Assembly: GCA_030737835.1 (NCBI GenBank)
Contig: CM060847.1
Coordinates: 11,856,704 to 11,920,703 of the forward strand
Direction of reading: 5' to 3'
Length of the DNA: 64,000 nt
Origin: Acorus gramineus
Lineage: Eukaryota; Streptophyta; Magnoliopsida; Acorales; Acoraceae
Shown: piece after piece, positions 58,881-64,000 of the stretch
How the letters are laid out: each line of letters starts with the position of its first letter
Position numbering within the stretch: position 1 is the stretch's first letter
The notes under the pieces: generated by a model
What the model saw: only the letters and a program-made list of their open reading frames with translations
Database searches by the model: none
Told to the model about the DNA's origin: nothing
Made by a program: the position numbers and the translations under genes

Positions 58881-60012
58881 GGATTTTTTATTTTTAAAGT
58901 ATGTGTAAACTATGCTATTTAGTAATCGATTCTTCATTTTTTATATTTCTTTTTAAGTCTTCAATTTTAAACGTCTATTTCGTTATTAATTTCTCTGTCA
59001 GTCAAATGATCATCTGTTTGGGCGGATAGTTGAAATTCTTAAAATATCATTTGAAATTTTTATTTTTAAGTCCCTGTAGACTATGCTATTTAGTGATCGA
59101 TCACTTCCTTCTTCATATTGCATTTTAAATCCTCAACTTCAAACGACTTCTTCATTATTATTTTCTACACAAAATGTCTGTCTATTTGGAGTTAATAGAT
59201 AGTTAAAATTTCTAATATATTCATCCCCTAAATGAAAAGAAACCCCAATGAAATCGATTTTTTGGTTCAGCCTATCTTCAACTTTCATAATTTGATACAT
59301 CAAATCAATGATGGTGTGCAGTAGCATAGTCAAGATTCTATAATAGTGTGGGAAAATTTCAGATCCTTTATGAATAAGATTTCAAATATAAACAAATAAA
59401 AATTAAATAATAGTAGCTTAAGTGTAAAAAAATATATAAATAATATAATTATGTTAGATTCCCATAAAATCACTGAATCTCTAAATAAATAAAAGTTTAA
59501 AACCACGCAAAATGAATTTTTCATTTACATACAAATTTTTTAATGATATTTAAATTTTTAAATTTAAAATTCTAAATACACTCAAAATATCTAATTTGAT
59601 ATATCATAATTTTCAACCAATAAAAAATCATTTAAATCAAAATTAAATAATGAAAACTCCTCAAAATTTGCTTATGTAATCATTCCTTTTGTGCTTATGT
59701 AATCAATCTTAATTAGATAGCTAAGGTTATAAGAGAATGCAATCTTGGATTGGGTGAGCATATAAAATGTTGAATAACATTGAAATTAGCATTGAATACC
59801 TAACAATGCAAATGTAGTTTTGTTTTAGATATTTCACCTAACATTTTGTATACAAGTTTCAAATATCAAAATACTTACAAAATCATACAGACATTTTATT
59901 CAGAGACTAAGAAGAAAAATGCGTTTGAAGTTGGGGACTCTAAATAAAATATGAAGAAAAAAGGGACCGATCACTGAATAACATAGTTTATACGAACTTA
60001 AAAATAAAAACT
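58881..60012. mobile_element. MITE, gtaaactatac family, long member
   Basis: The left arm ggattttttatttttaaag..gtgtaaactatgctatttag is matched by the inverted right arm tttttatttttaagttc..tataaactatgttattcagtg. A second copy of the left arm begins at about 59058, so that arm is duplicated. The interior is AT-rich with no transposase. The target duplication is not resolved. Confidence 0.55.
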
Positions 60013-60055
60013 CATTTAACAAACTAAAGATATATGGAATATTCTTTTAATATTC

Positions 60056-60280
60056 ACATGAGGTTGACACGCTCTGATTTTCAGAATCTTGTGTTTCAAA
60101 CTCAACTTTTAAAAAGCTATGTTTTATTATAATTTTTAACAGTAAGATTTTTTTGTCTAAAAAAGAAAGATAGTGGTTTGAAAAGCTAAACATTGAAAAT
60201 ATATGTGCTTGTATTTGAGTTTAAGAATTTTTAGCTTTTTAAACACATAATCTACATAAACTCATATCCAAACGAGCTTT
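60056..60280. mobile_element. MITE family (gtttggat type), copy
   Basis: Contains cttgtgtttcaaactcaa, gtggtttgaaaagctaaaca and catatccaaacgagcttt in the order seen at 56526-56949. Confidence 0.6.
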
Positions 60281-60826
60281 AAAAAATTTAATTGTCTAAT
60301 GTGTTCATGATAATTAAATCTTATCATTTTAAGATAATATATTAAAATTATGTTTATCATGATATGATAACTTGTGATAGTCATAAACGGATTAAAAAAT
60401 CAAATTATTCAGTTACTATTTTTTTCATAGAAAAATGTAAACATTCTACCTTAATTTGATCGAAAAAAAAAAAAAAAGCAGAACTATTCATTATTCAACT
60501 AGCATTGCAGCTGATCCATTCCAAAATAGTGATGCACTTTTTTTAGGAGAAAAAATGACAAACGCATGCAGTTTTTAAGCACGTGATACAAAAGGGAATG
60601 TCAACATCTCCGGAGAACTTTTGCATGGTTGGTCAGTCGCATTAAATGCTCTTTGTACGGATCTTTGAAAAATAAAATCCGTCAAAAAATAAAACCGTAT
60701 TCATCGTTAGTTTGAATTTTTATTCAGATTGAATTAATTTAATCATTTTAGATACAACAAAAATGAATCAATTGACTTTAGCGGAGAACTTATTACGATG
60801 TAATAAATATTTTTTTATTATTATTA
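60281..60826. other. Intergenic, no gene seen
   Basis: AT-rich, with an A15 run near 60463. Nothing recognised. Confidence 0.4.
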
Positions 60827-60835
60827 AAAATTAAA

Positions 60836-61584
60836 GAAAAAAATTAATATAACTCCTTTAAAATGAACTAAATCTATTTTAATACATATAAAATTAAAAA
60901 ATCATCATAAGTCTCCATAAAATATATAAATAATTAACCGATTTAGTCTTTGAATTAAATTGTTTTAATAAATACATTCAAATTAGTCTCTATAAAATAT
61001 AAAAAAATTAGTATTTTTTATGACAAAAAATACCCTTGTCTTTCTTGAAAATTCCCTGACTATCATATACTCACATATGGTAAAAAAACAAGGAAAAAAA
61101 ATTTTCCTCAAAATTTATGAAAAAAAAACCCTGTAAAATCTGTAAATAAACTTAAAGTTAACCACAAATCTGGTTAGTGTATTACAGTAATTTATCAAAT
61201 AAAATTTAAAAATATATTACAGTAATTTATCATGTATAATTATAGTCCACCATATATCTTGTTATTTTCAGTTACGGTAGAGACAAATAATTATTGTCTA
61301 ATAAGATAGGGACTTCAAGGAATTTTTCAATTTTATAAGAATTTTTTTCAATATTCATAAATTTTTTGGAAGCTATATCGATTTTTTAAAATAAGGGGTG
61401 AGGGCATTTTGATAACTTTTAATGTAAAGTTAATGTTAACCATGTTGTACCTGGTTAGCTAGAGGTGAGCGTAGGGCCTGAAACGATTTTTTTCTAATAA
61501 CATAGGGACTTATAATGATTTTATAATTTTACAGGAACTAAAACTGATTTAGCTAACTTCCATGGAGTTATATTGATTTTTTCC
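60836..61584. mobile_element. Mutator-like MITE
   Basis: The left end gaaaaaaattaatataactc and inverted right end ggaaaaaatcaatataactc pair. A perfect 9 bp direct repeat, aaaattaaa, flanks it (60827-60835, 61585-61593). Related to 24045-24906 by its terminal sequence. No transposase. Confidence 0.75.
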
Positions 61585-61610
61585 AAAATTAAATCGACAA
61601 AAAAAAAGTG

Positions 61611-62325
61611 GGAAAAATGCATCCACCCCCTGAAAGATGACTGATATTCAAAAGGATCCCTCAAATCTCAGTACATCCAAAATAACCTCTCACTTTTACC
61701 CTTAAATCTAAAAAACCTCATGTGGTAACTATTGATAACCTGTAGCTAAATTAAATTAATCCAACATTATTGAATTATCATCCTACCCCTAAACCTAGAA
61801 CAACTAAATCTAACCCCAACCCTTTTTCACCTTCATTCTTCTCCATCTTTTCTGCGCCTCCATCGACCGAACCCTCCCTTCCCCAGCCCCGTCACCCCTT
61901 GCTAACTGAACCCTCCAATGATCCCCCTAGCTCGCCTGCCAAAACATCCCGTTCATAACAAGTGCAAATGAAACTTTTTTTTTCAGATAATAGGATTAAA
62001 ATAAACAAAAAATAGGAACTTTGATTTAAATTCATGTGAAGGCGATGAATGAAAGAGGTATTTAAAGCCCCAAATCTCCGATAATGGGTAAAAATAATGG
62101 ACATTTGGGAGGTTAAAGAAGAGATATTTTGGGTCCTTTTGGATATTTGACAAAAGGTATAGGTTTTTTTTATATAAATATTTTGTTTATGTGGACAGAA
62201 GATTTTGGGTATATTCCTTATAAAGTGATGAAAATTCGACCAAGGGAGCAATTTGTTTAACCAATGCAAAAGTCAAGGTTTTTTTTTATATACTGATATT
62301 TGAGGGATCAATTCGTAGTCTATAT
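61611..62325. mobile_element. Possible MITE or Pack-MULE-like element
   Basis: ggatccctcaaatctcagta near 61655 is matched by inverted tgatccctcaaatatcagta near 62290-62315. Between them 61785-61955 is a C-rich segment with a Pro/Ser-rich open frame, unlike the AT-rich surroundings. The outer ends and target duplication are unclear. Confidence 0.35.
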
Positions 62326-63000
62326 TCAAAACCGTCGGCTCAACCAGTGAATTGATTAGTTTTATTCGATTTTTTATATTGTTGAGTTTTGATGGTAAAC
62401 ATAATCAAAATTCAAATAAAGTAAAGATTTAATCAGTTCAACCAGCTAGGTCGGATCGGATTTTAAAACGCATTTTATCATATTCAACTTTTTAACACTC
62501 ATTTAATGAAATCAATCAAAATATAAAACTGGTATAAAAATGAACCAAGTTTAATTTAAATGCAATTGAACCTTTGAAATTCTAGTGCTTGGTATTAATT
62601 GCCCACTAAGTGATGTATCCCTATTGAAGATGTGACTCTACTGTGACCAACCACAACCAGTAGGTCGGGTGGTGGTCCTATTGTGTGTAGTTTTTTTTCC
62701 CATTGTTTTCTATTATTGATTTCTTCCAACTTTATAATAAATTATAAGAACACATGATATAAGGTCATTGTGTGATATTCTATAAATTCAAATTTCAATT
62801 ATGATAGAGACGACAAATGTCATGTTCCTTGGTCAATGGCAATCAAAGTCTTCTAATCCAATTGTATTAATTTAAACAACCATGGTATGTTCAATCACCA
62901 CTAGTGCATCAATTATTAGGTTAAATGAAATGCAAATGACAGTATTTCGTAATTCAAATGCCAAGGTCAATAGACATTGGTCGTTCAATACTTCAATTTC
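62326..63000. other. Intergenic, no gene seen
   Basis: AT-rich, non-repetitive in this window. Confidence 0.4.
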
Positions 63001-63245
63001 AAAAGTGGAACATTGTATGCATTATTCTTTTTTTTTTTAAATAAAACGCTATTCAATTCTATTAATAAAAGAAGTAAGCTCAAATACAAAACAAGAAACA
63101 AACATAAAAAAAATAAGAAAAAAATATTTCAATATGAGACATCTACAAAAATCATTTCAAAGAAACCAGAAGCATACAAAACAAAAAATCTACTCCTAAA
63201 TCACCAAATGCCCTTGCTCTAAAAGTGGACATTGCATGCATTATT
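63001..63245 (-). mobile_element. 5'-truncated LINE 3' end with 25-26 bp target duplication
   Basis: The insert 63027-63220 read on the minus strand ends ctattaatagaattgaatag..tttatttaaaaa, typical of plant L1-type LINE 3' ends with an A-tail. It is flanked by 63001-63026 and 63221-63245, which agree except for two positions (both contain aaaagtgg and gcattatt). The annotated span includes both duplications. Confidence 0.75.
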
Positions 63246-64000
63246 AAATTGGAAAAAAAGATTGCATATGTTATTTAAATTTTATGTATTGCAAATTAAT
63301 AATATAGTATAATTTGAAATAGTATATGATATGAACAGATAAAATTATTGGATTCATATATTTTTAGAGAATACCCTGATATTATTAGTCATTGTGACAA
63401 TGGTGTACGTGGTCAATATTTAATAATTGTGGTCAAAATATAAAACTACACGAATGAGGTTTCACAAAAATAGAAATTTATGAAAACTACGACAATAGTA
63501 GCTCAAATATAGAAACACGAATAATATAAATATATTTGATTTTCACATAATCACAAAATCTCTTAATAAAGAAAAGTTTGGAATTATGCAAAATAAAATT
63601 ATCATTGATTGCATATCAATTTTTGATTAATGACATGTTAAATTTTTAATTTGATATTTTACAATTTTCAACCTGGAAACAAAATCAATTAAATCAAAAT
63701 TCAAAGGTTCATCTTTATTGGTTTACCTATAAAGATGACAAAAATTCCCAAATTTTATTTAAGTAATCATTCATCTTCTTAAATATAAAAAAATTAAAAA
63801 AAAAAGAATATCAACTAAATTCTAATAGAGGGGAAAAAAGACATGCTTGTAAAAGTTGTAAGGACAATGTAAGCAAAATGACTTTTTTTTATTCAATGAA
63901 TGAAATATATAAATTAACAAAATAAAAATACGACAGTGGGCGCGAGCACATAGCTTTCCTTGAATTTCCAAACAACAAGGGAGCTATGGCGCTTAGGGAA
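63246..64000. other. Intergenic to window end, no gene seen
   Basis: AT-rich. The last 60 bases become GC-richer (gtgggcgcgagcacatagct) and may lead into a feature beyond the window. Confidence 0.35.

Overview
The window is plant nuclear DNA: AT-rich intergenic sequence, intron-split genes, short non-autonomous DNA transposons, SINE/LINE remnants and microsatellites. The first coding exons are much richer in GC than their surroundings and GC falls toward the 3' end in two genes (the malectin/LRR gene and the PB1 gene). That pattern is commonest in monocots, so I infer a flowering plant, perhaps a non-grass monocot. I cannot name the species.

From left to right, six gene loci are supported. 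(1) 575-5709, minus: the 5' seven exons of a malectin-like/LRR receptor-like protein of the RLP4 type, running off the left edge. (2) 12323-12781, plus: an intronless ribosomal protein L26 gene with site II and telo-box promoter motifs. (3) 16469-19379, minus: an eight-exon lipid phosphate phosphatase (LPP, PAP2 superfamily), called A here. (4) 25692-29640 and (5) 34664-38624, minus: two more LPP genes, B and C, lying in a head-to-tail tandem duplication with a period of about 9 kb (25476-43840). (6) 52124-54059, plus: a two-exon PB1 (Phox/Bem1p) domain protein. A short coding-like fragment at about 54780-55210 is unassigned.

The three LPP genes share every intron position and phase, and each LPP has six membrane spans. 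A and C keep all three catalytic motifs of the family. B has a Gln in place of the phosphate-binding Arg of motif 3 and further changes at positions where A and C agree, so B looks like a decaying or repurposed duplicate. The upstream region of B and C holds a conserved block with a perfect inverted pair of ACGTGGC-type sites, and each copy has separately gained DNA transposons between that block and the transcribed region.

The rest is mostly repeats. Several elements have GGG...CCC ends and 9-10 bp target duplications, as Mutator-like MITEs do (5991-6920, 24045-24906, 31538-32069, 33134-33613, 40345-42463 with 41345-42365 nested inside, 60836-61584). Two hAT-like elements have 8 bp duplications (11378-12021, 22762-23191). 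A SINE family is present at 18097, 30860 and as a bare tail at 2876. LINE remnants lie at 9520-10475 and 63027-63220. I saw no LTR element with recognisable ends or genes, no rRNA and no confident tRNA gene.
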